From contig JAHGAU010000005.1 in assembly GCA_019925105.1 (NCBI GenBank), forward strand, positions 868,001 through 932,000: a stretch of DNA of 64,000 bases, given 5' to 3'. The stretch is from Niebla homalea (lineage: Eukaryota > Ascomycota > Lecanoromycetes > Lecanorales > Ramalinaceae). Below are positions 20,184 to 29,667 of the stretch, in pieces; within the stretch, counting starts at the first letter, position 1; the number at the start of each line of letters is the position of its first letter. Made by a program: the position numbers and the translations under genes. The notes below the pieces were generated by a model. It was not told the DNA's origin and did no database searches. It was given only the letters and a program-made list of their open reading frames with translations.

Positions 20184-21807
20184 TCATCTCGCGAGACCCC
20201 ACCACCATGACAATTTCTGCCTCTTTGAAGTGCGATCTTCAGATCTCGATACCACTGTACTCGCACTTTGCGCCAACGTCGCTGACACCGCTTCAGGCTC
20301 CACACCCGTCGCTGCTCTCCGTCTTTTTGTGGTAACCGAGCCTTCGACGTCAAGGCCTGAAATGGGTTGCAGCTGAAAGGGCGCATTGCTTTGTAGCCAC
20401 GGATGTTGCAGGCAGTCCATGGCGCAGTATCTACGGCTCACATCTGGACACAACATCCCTTCGAGGAGGTCTGGGCAGGGGATGCGCGCGAAACCCGGCA
20501 GACAGGAGAGTGCGACACCGCTGTCGCCGCCTCCAAGCTGAAGATCGGCAGGGTTGGAGCAGCAGCCAAAGGCCTGCAGTGTCATCAGTCCGAGTGCGAG
20601 AATGTCGTCACCAAAAGCCTCTGCATGAGGGTATCGGCCAGTGTCCACTCCGCCGCTGCTGGAACGATGCGGCTTTTCACTGTCCACTAGCTCCGCGTCA
20701 GTGAAATTGCAAAGCTTGATTGCCAAGGGATTCATGGAACGGATCAAGACGCTCTCTGGCCGGACGCCGTTGTGGCGAATGCCTTGTCCATGGAGGTGGT
20801 GGAGCGCAGAGAGGCACTGCGTAAGCATAGCGCGCACAGAGCCATTGTCGAGCGGCCGCCCACAAGGTTGTTCAAGCAAGTCGGCCAGACTGGTGGGCAT
20901 GAATTCAAGGACGAGGAACGCCCCCGGCCCGTTGTCTATCCGATCTATTAGGCTCACGATGTTCGGCTAGCCCTTCAGTGAGCTCGCTATTGACCGTAGT
21001 AGGTATAGGGAGCCTTACATGTCCTGCCATGGTGAGCATCGCTTCTTCCTTCGCCAGATTGCTACAGTGCCTAATGAGACCAGGTGTCGTAGGCTGCCTG
21101 CTTAGCAGATGGAAGGGAACGCTCTTGATCGCGAGGAGAGTGCCGTCGGAGACCTTCACACATGTGTCCACTCGCTCAAACCTGCTGCGGCCTATGGCAT
21201 GGAGCATCACGAAGCGGCGCTCGAGCACTATCAGCGGGGCGGGATGAAGACGGTAGGTATATGGTTGGTATATCTGACCGATGGAGAGGACGTAGTGCTC
21301 GAAGAGCGAGGCGAAGAGTGCTGGATCGTCATCGTGCCGTCGAAGGACGAGTTGGAAGCGATGACGCTGCTGTCGCCCGAAAGAGATCTCAGTATCATCA
21401 ACGATGGGATACGTCGCCTGCTGAAGGTGCCTTGGACCTTTGAGGGCAGGGCTGCGGAGCCATGTGCCCCTGTCTGATTGATCGGTGAGCAGCAAGGTGG
21501 CCGTTTGGAGCTCGAAATGGATGAGGAACTGGCCTGCCGCGATGTCTTCGACTTGCGGTAGACGTATTTCATTGCCACGGGCTTGTCCGCAGGAGAGGGA
21601 ACGGCGTCCGAGCAGAAATGCGAAGCTCAACGCGATTACACTGTGACACCCAGGGCCCATGGCTTCCGCGGAAGATAAGATCGTGGCAGATGCCGCTTCA
21701 GGTGCCTGTAGGAGCCTGTTCGATCGAGACCGGGCCGCTTCAGACAGTGGTAGCGACAGTGGTAGAAGAAGTGCGAATGTGTCTGGATGAGGGGACGCGC
21801 TCGGCAT
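20184..21807 (-). CDS. FHA-domain protein with pseudokinase domain
   Basis: Exons 21807-21019 and 20966-20184 (intron GTAAGG...GGGCTAG, 52 nt) give 523 residues; the splice restores HPNIVSLIDRID, typical of the region after helix C. Residues about 60-160 look like an FHA domain (GNEIRLPQVEDI, FLIHFELQTATLLLTD, GTWL), which binds phosphothreonine. A kinase fold follows: a glycine-loop-like AIGRSRFERV, LAIK with the beta3 lysine, then VLEFMPTSLADLL. The catalytic loop reads GIRHNGVRPESVLI, so HRD is HNG and the Lys/Asn positions are Arg/Ser. DFG is replaced by NFT (KLCNFTDAE). The catalytic Asp and the metal-binding residue are both gone, so phosphotransfer is very unlikely. FHA plus kinase recalls Rad53/Chk2/Mek1. 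The tail has basic patches (TKRRRA, SKRQK), possibly nuclear signals. It lies about 100 bp downstream of the J-like gene. Confidence 0.75.
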
Positions 21808-21910
21808 GGCAGCTGTGCTACGGTGTGAGGATCGTGAGTGCGTTGAACAGGACTGATGCAATGCTCTGTTTCTCGTGCACGTGAGGGACCGCAATGGGCT
21901 TTATGAGGGA

Positions 21911-22474
21911 CTACATTTCGCTGGAAAGGAGCAAGACCTTTACCCCTTTTTGGGTCCAGATCTCTCGACTGCCCTGACTCCAGCCGTCAGATCGGGAGAC
22001 TACACCGGAAAACGCCACCACTGCTGACCTCATATGGGGCGATTGGTCACTGTGCGAGAACAAAGCGATCCTAAGAGCACCGTGTATCACAACCCAGATG
22101 GTGGCGGCTTCACCGACAGGCAGCCTCGCTTGGACAAAGGAATTCCACATTCGCAAAAGGACAGCGTCCTGCGGACAGCGGACCCTCCCTAAGTGTGGTG
22201 CATGTAGCACGCATGTCTCGGAAGCGATAGTGGGTAAGCCCACATACGGCCCGGAAAAGGAGATGACAGTAGGCACAGCGACCGAACTTGATCCATTGAG
22301 GTGATGGGCGGCCAACGCTCTATGCCGGAAGCACTGCGTTAATTCATCCGATGTCAAGCCAACGCCCCGTATCCCTAGTGATGCAAGGAACGTGGCGTCC
22401 AAGATCTCGCCTCCTGATCCATGCGTGGTATCGGGGTACGGCCCAAAATTATCGCTTTCGCGAGTTTGGGGCAA
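21911..22474 (-). CDS. J-domain-like protein lacking the HPD motif
   Basis: A 187-codon minus-strand open frame. Near its start FLASLGIRGVGLTSDELTQC followed by FRHRALAAHHLNG resembles helices I-III of a DnaJ domain (LGL, EL..AFR.RAL..HPD), but HPD, required to stimulate Hsp70, reads HHL. The remaining 130 residues are unassigned. The frame has no ATG near its 5' end (it opens at a TTG at 22474), so an upstream exon is needed, or this is a C-terminal exon of the preceding kinesin gene or a decayed gene. It sits between the kinesin and the FHA pseudokinase, all three on the same strand with gaps of about 100 bp or less. Confidence 0.4.
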   Translation of the reverse strand: MPQTRESDNFGPYPDTTHGSGGEILDATFLASLGIRGVGLTSDELTQCFRHRALAAHHLNGSSSVAVPTVISFSGPYVGLPTIASETCVLHAPHLGRVRCPQDAVLLRMWNSFVQARLPVGEAATIWVVIHGALRIALFSHSDQSPHMRSAVVAFSGVVSRSDGWSQGSREIWTQKGVKVLLLSSEM

Positions 22475-22529
22475 CGCGGATCTGATACCATGAGCGCGAC
22501 ACGCAGGATATGGAAGCGGGAGTCTTTAC

Positions 22530-22663
22530 CTCGGAAGCGTACCCGAAGGTGACCAAGGTCTCCTTGCGACGTGCCAGCATTGGGGATGCATTGGCGACAA
22601 ATAGAAAGCTCGATCGTTGTGAAAAGCAGTCCCCGAGAAGGGCAGTCAGCTACTTCTGGTCAG
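22530..22663 (-). CDS. Probable last coding segment of the kinesin motor domain
   Basis: After the main frame stops, minus-strand reading from about 22648 gives LTALLGDCFSQRSSFLFVAN then ASPMLARRKETLVTFGYASE. This is the conserved end of a kinesin motor (LTxLLQDSLG, SP, ETLxxLxFA). To reach it the transcript must splice: GTCAAC to AAGTAG is in phase but removes the HIPYRDSK-equivalent stretch. Otherwise it reads through a TAG directly before LTALL. Either the motor is frame-broken or it uses an unusual splice. Confidence 0.5.
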
Positions 22664-24190
22664 TCATGAACTTGCTAATGGGGGTGGATCGTGTAATACT
22701 TGGTTTTGTTTCGCTATGATACCGCAAGCCTCCTCCGAGTTGACAAGAGACTTCATACAGCGACTGAAGTGGGAACGACTCTCGTTGATGCTCCTTCGCT
22801 CGGCCGAACGCTCAGCGCTTTCCTCGACCTTCGTTTGACTTCTACTGCCGGCATCGTTCCGGCCCTCAGTCCGTACATTCGTAGCAGCGCTCGGCTCCCG
22901 TTCTCCACCTGCAAGGTCGACGAGGTAAAGTTTCGAGCAAGTACTACCGGCTGTATGATGCCGTCGCGAGCATGTAAGGATGCTGACTGAGTGTCCACGC
23001 GACGAGACTGCGTTATTGGCAGTCGCCGCTGTGTGACGATGGCGGGACACATCATCCAGTGCACTACGGAGTGCTTCTACAGTGGCAATCTCCATATTTA
23101 CCCTGCCGTCTCCGCTCCCTCGCTGACCTCGGGGGTGAGCACCGCCTGTGCGTCCCGCAGGCGCCAGGACATCCCTGACGGTGTTCTTATAAACCTCAAC
23201 GCTGGAGAATCGTAGCTCGAAGACCCAGCCTTGCTCCCTCATCAAGCCAATCCAGTCAAAGATGTGTAGTGCAGCGGAGTGGGCGATGGCCTCAGGCCCG
23301 TCGAACAAAGTGTGTGACTTGCCGGTTCCGCTTTGGCCATCCATGATGACAGCCACGTTGGAGCCTTCCAACGCTACTTGGATCATGGGGCGCACGGCCT
23401 GATAAACATCTCTGTTGGTGGCAGAGGAACGAAAAAGACGATCGAATGCGAAAGTGTGCACCCTGCCACTGCGCGGGCCAGGATCGCCGGTGTTCTCGGA
23501 GTACACCTGAAGCGTGTGTGGCTGGCCCGTGGGCGACGGCATCTGCAGACAATCTTCCTGCGCCGTGGACTCTGGGGCTGGGCGCACTCGAGCAAAGACC
23601 CAGACGTTGCCCCTCACTAGGAACAGCTCCTGGACTAGCCCGTCGTGCAACGTCTGCAGATGGCGATGCTGCGCTTGGAGGGTGGCGAGCTCTGTCCCCA
23701 GGGTTGACGCTTCGGCTTCGGCGTGCCTGGCACGGGCCATAGAGGGCTCGCAATTGCTGCACACATCCTTCAGCGGTGACGTAGACGTAGCCCCGTGTGG
23801 CGATCGGACGTCCGCCCGACGGTGCCGTATCATGTTACTCTGGGCGCTGGCAGACATTGAATGGCCAGCAGCTGCTGGGCGCCGGGCGCTACCCTCTGCC
23901 TTGACTCGCGCACTCCGACCACCACCAGGCTGGACCGACAGTGACGAGCAGCAGCCGTCAGAGCGATCTTCAGGGACGTACAGCCAGCGTGCCATGAAAG
24001 CTGCCGGACAAGAAGCGACTGCAATCACGAGAATCTGTCGCCAGGAAAGGCCAGGCTCGAGATCTTCGCTTTTAATTCCCGTGAACTGATCGAATAACCA
24101 GAAGAATATGATGGAGAAGGAGAACCACCAGACAGACGCAATGAGCGCGACCTTCATGGCGCTTAGACGGATGCGATACGCTTCAAGCAT
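22664..24190 (-). CDS. Kinesin-14-type motor with N-terminal transmembrane hairpin
   Basis: From ATG 24190 the frame gives 508 residues. Residues about 12-33 (VALIASVWWFSFSIIFFWLF) and 49-68 (ILVIAVASCPAAFMARWLYV) are two hydrophobic segments forming a membrane hairpin. A short coiled coil (LATLQAQHRHLQTLHDGLVQ) leads into ELFLVRGNVWVFARVRP, the neck-motor junction typical of C-terminal-motor, minus-end-directed kinesin-14s. Motor motifs: P-loop GQSGTGKS near residue 284, switch I AVSSRGHS near 390 (usual SSRSH), switch II VDLAGGERE near 425 (usual DLAGSER). Both switch serines are Gly, so ATPase activity may be altered. The frame ends after the alpha4-like INESRSHFSRCMKSLV. The motor C-terminus (LTALLGDCFS, VANASPMLA, ETLVTFGYASEV) continues at about 22650-22530 beyond a stop or intron. 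Membrane-anchored kinesin-14s are unusual in my knowledge. Confidence 0.7.
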   Translation of the reverse strand: MLEAYRIRLSAMKVALIASVWWFSFSIIFFWLFDQFTGIKSEDLEPGLSWRQILVIAVASCPAAFMARWLYVPEDRSDGCCSSLSVQPGGGRSARVKAEGSARRPAAAGHSMSASAQSNMIRHRRADVRSPHGATSTSPLKDVCSNCEPSMARARHAEAEASTLGTELATLQAQHRHLQTLHDGLVQELFLVRGNVWVFARVRPAPESTAQEDCLQMPSPTGQPHTLQVYSENTGDPGPRSGRVHTFAFDRLFRSSATNRDVYQAVRPMIQVALEGSNVAVIMDGQSGTGKSHTLFDGPEAIAHSAALHIFDWIGLMREQGWVFELRFSSVEVYKNTVRDVLAPAGRTGGAHPRGQRGSGDGRVNMEIATVEALRSALDDVSRHRHTAATANNAVSSRGHSVSILTCSRRHHTAGSTCSKLYLVDLAGGEREPSAATNVRTEGRNDAGSRSQTKVEESAERSAERRSINESRSHFSRCMKSLVNSEEACGIIAKQNQVLHDPPPLASS

Positions 24191-24909
24191 CGAGTGCTTG
24201 TAGGGGACCAGACCCCGTGAAGTCAGCAACACTCATGACACAATCCTGGGATGTATGATTGACTCTTACAGCTGTTTGCCTGATACCAAGCACAAAGGAG
24301 TCGTAAGTCTTGTGGGTTTGAAAGCCCTCAAGATGCCACCTTCACCGCACTCCACGCTCGCAACGTTCTTCGCAGAGGAGCTGGTGTAGGGTCGTGAACA
24401 ACTGGGGCTTGCAGCTACAATGACCGATCACTACCAGCCAGCCTCCGGAGAGACCATGTTTACTTCAGTGTCAGCTTGCCGAGACCTTCTAAGGTGTTTG
24501 GGTTAACTCCGCTCCTTTCGTGCTATGAGGCTCAGAAATTCACGCGGAGGCGGCTAGTCACAGGCTATCTGGGTGTTCCGTGCCCTTGATGGCGGATTGG
24601 AGTGCGCGCACCATAGGGTGGCACCTCCGCGGTAGTCGAAACCAACCCCTCCCACACGACATGCTTAGAGTGCGGACTCCCGCCGATGCTACACCCAGCA
24701 AGCAGGGTGGCTGCCTCCGTGTTGGCCGCTATGAACTCCAGCGAGCTGGAAGGGGGGTTCACCGCATATTCTATTCAATCTCTTGAGTGAGAATGTCCAA
24801 CAATCTTTTGTCGTGACTATGCTGCGATATCACACTACCCTCAACATACGATAGGCGCCTATTACTCCATCGCGTTCTCCAGTCACAACCCTGCCAGCTC
24901 GTTACCGCT
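24191..24909. other. Region upstream of the kinesin gene
   Basis: This presumably contains the kinesin promoter and part of the 3' region of the next minus-strand gene. Open frames of about 65 codons on both strands (24565-24786) overlap and are not convincing. Confidence 0.35.
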
Positions 24910-25639
24910 CTACCAGGCCCTAACTCGGTAAAACCTGATGCCCGCGCGGGTGTTGCTGGTGTGCCGGAAGTTCCTCATCCTGTTATGGCCCTTCCAGAAG
25001 CAAGGACCCTCGGGTCCAAGCTCGATGCATAGGTTTAGAATTCCTGCATGTGGGAGAGACCTCGAAGACGAAGGAGTGACATGTAGCGTATCTGGCCCGG
25101 CAACCTGTTCAGCGTCTCCAACAGGCGGACACAAAAGGACATCAGCGTCGTAATAGTACGATGCAAGAGTGAGCATGGCGCTGTAGAGGTAATCAGGGCC
25201 AAACCGTATATGACATGAGCCATCCTTGGGTCGATGAAGGCGATCCAAGCACTTTCAAACTTCGTGAGTGTAAGGGCGTTCACTCCGAGACCATCAACGA
25301 TATTGCCGAGAAGACCCATCTGCGGTCAGGAGTACCCAGTCTTGTAAGCTGACGACAGTTGTAAGTATTGTGTCCGTGAAATTGTTCGGATTCATAGTGC
25401 AACGTAGATCGTACATTGAGGTTCTTGGGTATAAAGGCAGCTTACTCTCACAGGTGGTGTTGAAGCGTATTGAGCTCGCTAATGAAGGGCAACTTGGCAT
25501 TGATGACCCTTTTCAGAAATAGAACGTAGGGACAGGAAACTGATAACGCCAAGTTTGGCGGCTGCCTCCAAATCCCCCAGTATTGGATGAACCCAGAAAC
25601 TGACGTGATTATCACTACAGGGAAAAAGTCGACCGGCAT
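24910..25639 (-). CDS. Possible multi-exon membrane protein gene (structure unresolved)
   Basis: Four overlapping minus-strand frames suggest exons. From ATG 25639 the sequence MPVDFFPVVIITSVSGFIQY is followed by a second hydrophobic stretch (LALSVSCPYVLFLKRV), ending at a good donor (GTGAGA, near 25452). An acceptor CGTCAG near 25351 leads to a short in-phase stretch. Two later blocks, LGVNALTLTKFESAWIAFID and, in another frame, YLYSAMLTLASYYYDADVLL, look coding, but I cannot join them cleanly. Product not recognised. It has the same orientation as the kinesin cluster. Confidence 0.3.
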
Positions 25640-25984
25640 TTTGAGCTAGTATGCTAAGGGTGGGATAGCAGTGGGAGATCCATGATCTGGACGGGTGAAT
25701 ACCGTGTGCTTTACGGTTGCTTGCAGCATTCGCCTTTCAGGTGTACGAGCCGCTTGCGTGCAACCGATCAGAGTCTTTATGGGGTGAGGAGCATCAGCCA
25801 GAAGACTGGTAGGAGGCCCTGCACCGCCCAATATTGCATTTTTGGGACCTCTGACTTAATCATCCCTTGCCTCACCACCAGCCCCCCACAGGTCAACCAA
25901 TCCCACAACAGAAGTCAATAGGAGGTACTGTAGCACCGTGGCTCGGGTTCAGCCACCTGTACACCGACACAGCTCGCATCCTTG
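25640..25984. other. Divergent promoter region
   Basis: This lies between the unresolved minus-strand gene and the plus-strand transmembrane gene. No clear motif or gene is seen. Confidence 0.3.
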
Positions 25985-27772
25985 ATGCCCTTCCTGCGTC
26001 TGCAACTTGTGACTGTCTCGCCCTACAGTCCGTCCGCGGGAGACGAGATTCAGGCTTTCACGCCAGCATACGGCAGCTCAAAGCTCCCGGCTTGTAAGCA
26101 GCCTGGATCCTGGCAGGCTGAACCTAACAGACGTCCACCAAGAACCCTTAGACTGACGGTTCGATCAGGAGCGCGCTCTCGTGAGCCCCATGCACCCGGC
26201 GCTGGCGCTCGCGGTAGCCTAAACAACAACGGAGACGAACAAGCTGCCCTGCCGCCAGAGCAGCACATGGGAGGAGCGGGCATGGCTATCGGCCCGCCAA
26301 CGATGAGCCGCAGGAACACGGATGACGAGGATGATGTGAGTGTTGGGACTGGCTTCACGCTCTCCTCAGATGCCTGGGTCGTTGACTGACGTTAATGCCA
26401 GCATGGAGTACAGCTCACATCTTCCTCTACCACCGCTGCATCGGGATCACCGTCCCCATCAAGTGCAGCTTCGGATTCGGGAGCCTCTGACGCGGTATCC
26501 GATTCAGTGAGCCTAGATGGGGAGCCAGAGTCCCATCCGCAGGCAACGCCCGAAAGTTCTCTGGCTATGACCGTTGCGTTACCCCAAAACGGCGGGCGCA
26601 AATCTCATCAGAGGCCGCTCAGGAGGCTCATGTGGATAATTACATGGTTGCTGGTGGCAATCTCTGGCCTTGTCTTGTCGACGTTAGCCTGGCTCCATTG
26701 TTCGGGCGTATCGCATCCCTCCCATGATCAACGTTCAATCGACCGGTTGGCCGATAAGGCTTGCAGCTTCGTCGGAGCACCCTCTATCTGCCCCCTGTTC
26801 CTCTGCGCCACGAGGGAGCTGTCTCAGCTGTTTCCCACGGTCTGTGTCAAGCGACGAGGGCACTCCTCTGGCCCGGCGCTTGCCGCTGGCTTTGCAGAGT
26901 CCTATGAGGCCTTGTCGCAATCGGTGGCGGCCAGTAATGCGGTCTACGGAGCTCCCGGGGTTCTGGGCGAGAAGCGGATGGAGCTGCGTCGACTCGCATA
27001 CAGGCTCCCAGCTAACTCAACGGCGCTCCAACCGATCGATCTTTTCCTCAACAGAAGCCTGCATCTAGACTCAGAGCTCCTCGACTTCATCTACAGCGTC
27101 GGCAGGACAGCAAACATTGCCGTTCGGCAGAGCGAATACACCAAGCAGAGGCTCGCATCCATTGAAGCCGACCCGATGCCGTCCACAGCGTTGGACCGTT
27201 TTGTGGCGAGGACCACGGGAATGTCCGCTCAGGAGCGAACAGTGCAGCGGCGGCTAAGGAACCACCTGTCAGCATTGCGTCCTGCGGTGGATGAAATATT
27301 TCGCGAGAGTACTCGCCAACTGAACAATCACATGGCGGTCCGCGCCATCGCACTCGAGATTCGCAACCATGCCTCTGAGCACATCGACTTGCTCGGAAAT
27401 CAGAAGGCGGTCATGATGAGCAAGCACCACGTGTTGGCCAGAGTCCTCATCAAGGCGCTCGGGCTGCCAGAACCAGGAGAGGTTAAGTTGTACACAAGGA
27501 ACTTGCAGCTCGCCACCCAACTCCTGCAGTGGACGTCCGACGTGGAGATGTGGCTCAGGATGCTAGTCGACAACCTGGGAAGAACAAAAGTCGGCCTCGA
27601 CAGTCTTCATACCCAGCTCTACAAACAAGACAAGGCTATCAAGTGGCCGTCCGATGAGGACGCCGAGACCTTTGCAATCTTGGAGTTTCAGGCGCAAGCG
27701 GATGAGGGTGTGGCACTGCTGCTGACGAACACGAACGCTTGGACGCAGCTGTTGCTCGGTGGATACGCTTGA
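25985..27772 (+). CDS. Uncharacterised single-pass membrane protein with long helical ectodomain or lumenal domain
   Basis: Exons 25985-26335 and 26402-27772 (intron GTGAGT...AATGCCAG, 66 nt, phase 0) give 573 residues. The first 190 residues are Pro/Ser/Ala-rich and low in complexity, with an acidic TDDEDD across the junction. One strong membrane segment, WIITWLLVAISGLVLSTLAW, lies at about residues 193-215, preceded by basic residues (GGRKSHQRPLRRL), so the N-terminus is probably cytosolic. The rest (about 350 residues) is predicted helical with several Cys close to the membrane (CSFVGAPSICPLFLC), which could form disulphides. There is no N-terminal signal peptide. I do not recognise the family. 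It is the only plus-strand gene in the 20-29 kb group. Confidence 0.55.
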
Positions 27773-27857
27773 GGAGGAAGAGCGTGGGGAGGAAGCCTTG
27801 TGAGGCTACGGTCTTGTGGATAACGCGATCAACTTGGAACCTATTGTTTCTTCTTAC

Positions 27858-28440
27858 TTAGCTATGGGTATCCTGCATCTTTCCCCCAGACTCGACTCCC
27901 GAACATCCTGCCCTGATCGTTCCTGCAAGCCCACGAATGGACCGCCCGTAGCCTGAAAATTTCAAGACGGCGAAGAGAAGGCTTGCAGAGATGATAAGCA
28001 TGCCGGTCCAGGTGTACAGCCAGGGAATGCCAGGGCTCGTCCACTCATTGAAATAATATACCCCTGTCCAAGACTCCAGCCAGTAAGGGCCCTTCCATCC
28101 AATCACCCATAGTAACAAGAATAAGACCACCCCCCGGATGAAGACGTGGGCTTCCTCGGGCTTCGTGAAGCACCATGAGAGAATCTGCATGTAGAACTGA
28201 GTAGCCCGTTCCTGGAGACTGGGCGGACATGCGATGGGAACGGGATCGTCAGATCTACCATTGCGCGAGCTGAGGGGCCTGTCAGCTTCCTCATCTGTTG
28301 CCAGGAGTGTTGCAACGTACGGTGACACAGTCCGTCCCGCAGAGGCCGTACCCCTACCGAGCTGCGCATCTGAGCGCCCGTGCAAATGCAGATTCGCTGC
28401 ATTGACGGACTTGGGTTGCGATGTGTTGTCCCTGGACAAA
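27858..28440 (-). CDS. Uncharacterised two-pass membrane protein (5' end unresolved)
   Basis: The minus-strand frame of 193 codons is open from 28439 (a TTG, just after a CCAG acceptor), so the true start must be in an upstream exon. Two clear membrane segments: FIRGVVLFLLLWVIGW near residue 97-114 and LYTWTGMLIISASLLFAVLKF near 138-160, joined by an aromatic loop (WLESWTGVYYFNEWTSPG). The N-terminal part is polar and Ser/Arg-rich. A strong donor (GGTGAGTCG at about 28571) follows a frame ending GCHIASYK and is the likely upstream exon, but the phase does not join directly, so one more junction is missing. The stop is 86 bp from the stop of the convergent plus-strand gene. Product not recognised. 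Confidence 0.45.
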
Positions 28441-28570
28441 GATCCGCGTCAACTGGATCCATCACAGCCCAGATGGGCACACAAGCGCCAAGGCTGTATC
28501 AAACCTGAAGTCACATGGGAGGCAAGCGCTGAGCCGTGATTTGGGAGCCACAGGACGATTGCGACTCACC

Positions 28571-28957
28571 TTATAAGAGGCGATGTGACAGCCTTCCTGC
28601 GAGAGGCACGAGCCCTCGGAGCGCCCATGGTAGGCCCTGCTGCTGTTGGTCTGGAGGCAGTGAGGAGCGGGACTCACGTAGGGAGTCAGAAGGGAGTGTA
28701 ACGGTCTGTGCGGGGATGTCCTGTTTGGAGAACAAAGGGTGAGATGCGGGCTCCCGAATTTTGGAGGTCGATGAGCACCAACGGGGCGACTGAAGCCTCA
28801 TTGTCAGATCAGAGTCCAGAAGCTTGCTGTCATGAGGCACAGGTGATCCACAGTGCTGTAACAGTATCATCTGAGCACAGCGGTCAAACGAAGATGACAA
28901 GGGCAGGAATTCATCGCCACCTGCGCTTGCGACTCTGAAGTTCCTGACCATGCCCAT
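28571..28957 (-). CDS. Possible 5' exon(s) of the two-pass membrane protein
   Basis: Two overlapping minus-strand frames end at or just before the strong donor at 28571. One opens at 28957 (MGMVRNFRVASAGG) but stops three bases before the donor. The other passes through the donor in frame (CLSQEGCHIASYK). I cannot tell which is translated. Low-complexity Ser/Gln (DQQQQ) is present. Confidence 0.25.
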   Translation of the reverse strand: MGMVRNFRVASAGGDEFLPLSSSFDRCAQMILLQHCGSPVPHDSKLLDSDLTMRLQSPRWCSSTSKIREPASHPLFSKQDIPAQTVTLPSDSLRESRSSLPPDQQQQGLPWALRGLVPLAGRLSHRLL

Positions 28958-29424
28958 TCTACACCACCACCTACTTGTGCTGGGGTAGTGTAGGTCGAGC
29001 TTTCTGCTTCAGCGAGGCTGGCGATAGGTACCGTCCAGTTTCGGGCATCTGCTACTACTTCCAGCGAGATGCATAGACGGTGACAAGGCAAGCTGAACGG
29101 AAGACCTGAAGCAAGCGCAGAGATCTTTGCCAGGATCAAAGTGCTAAGCACGCGACTCTCCAAGGTGCTGTCAGGCTGTGTGCAGATTGTCCCAGGTCCT
29201 TTGTTGACACGCTTGCACGGCGCTTGACTTGGTTTGTGTGTCAAAACGGACAAGCAGCAGTTGCAGGTATCGAAATGACCTTTTCATTTGATCATCTTCC
29301 TTCCCATCTCTGCCCTCTGACTTTCTCACCTCCAGCCTACCATCCACCCCGAATCGAAACCATCTGAATTTCACTTCGTCACCTTGCGCCAACTGCGTGA
29401 GCAGCGCAGGACGGTCCACATACC
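28958..29424. other. Intergenic region; ambiguous minus-strand open frames
   Basis: Minus-strand frames at 29470-29171 (starting MYERHRRCRQRVRLPWYVDR) and 29253-28867 have some coding character but no resolvable splice or known motif. Confidence 0.25.
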
Positions 29425-29667
29425 ATGGGAGCCTTACCCTCTGACGACACCGCCGATGACGCTCGTACATTTCGCCACCGTGCCAGTGGATTAAAGCTCA
29501 TCTTTACGGACACACTCAAAACCGAGCACTTCCAGCCTGGCGCCGCTCCTGGGTCTTTTGAGCTTAAGAAAAACCCTCCATACATAATGTCCTCGCATAA
29601 TCGAATATGCTTGATCCGATGGGCGTTCGAACGGCGATTGCTTTACAGACCCGGAAAGATCGAGTGA
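29425..29667 (+). CDS. Small hypothetical protein at the edge of the AT-rich block
   Basis: An 80-codon frame starting in good context (ACCATGGGA). Third codon positions favour C, T and G, as in the neighbouring genes. It contains GLKLIFTDTLKTEHFQPGAA and ends RPGKIE. No recognised domain. It is the last coding-like frame before the RIP-affected sequence, so it may be the truncated remains of a longer gene. Confidence 0.3.
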   Translation: MGALPSDDTADDARTFRHRASGLKLIFTDTLKTEHFQPGAAPGSFELKKNPPYIMSSHNRICLIRWAFERRLLYRPGKIE

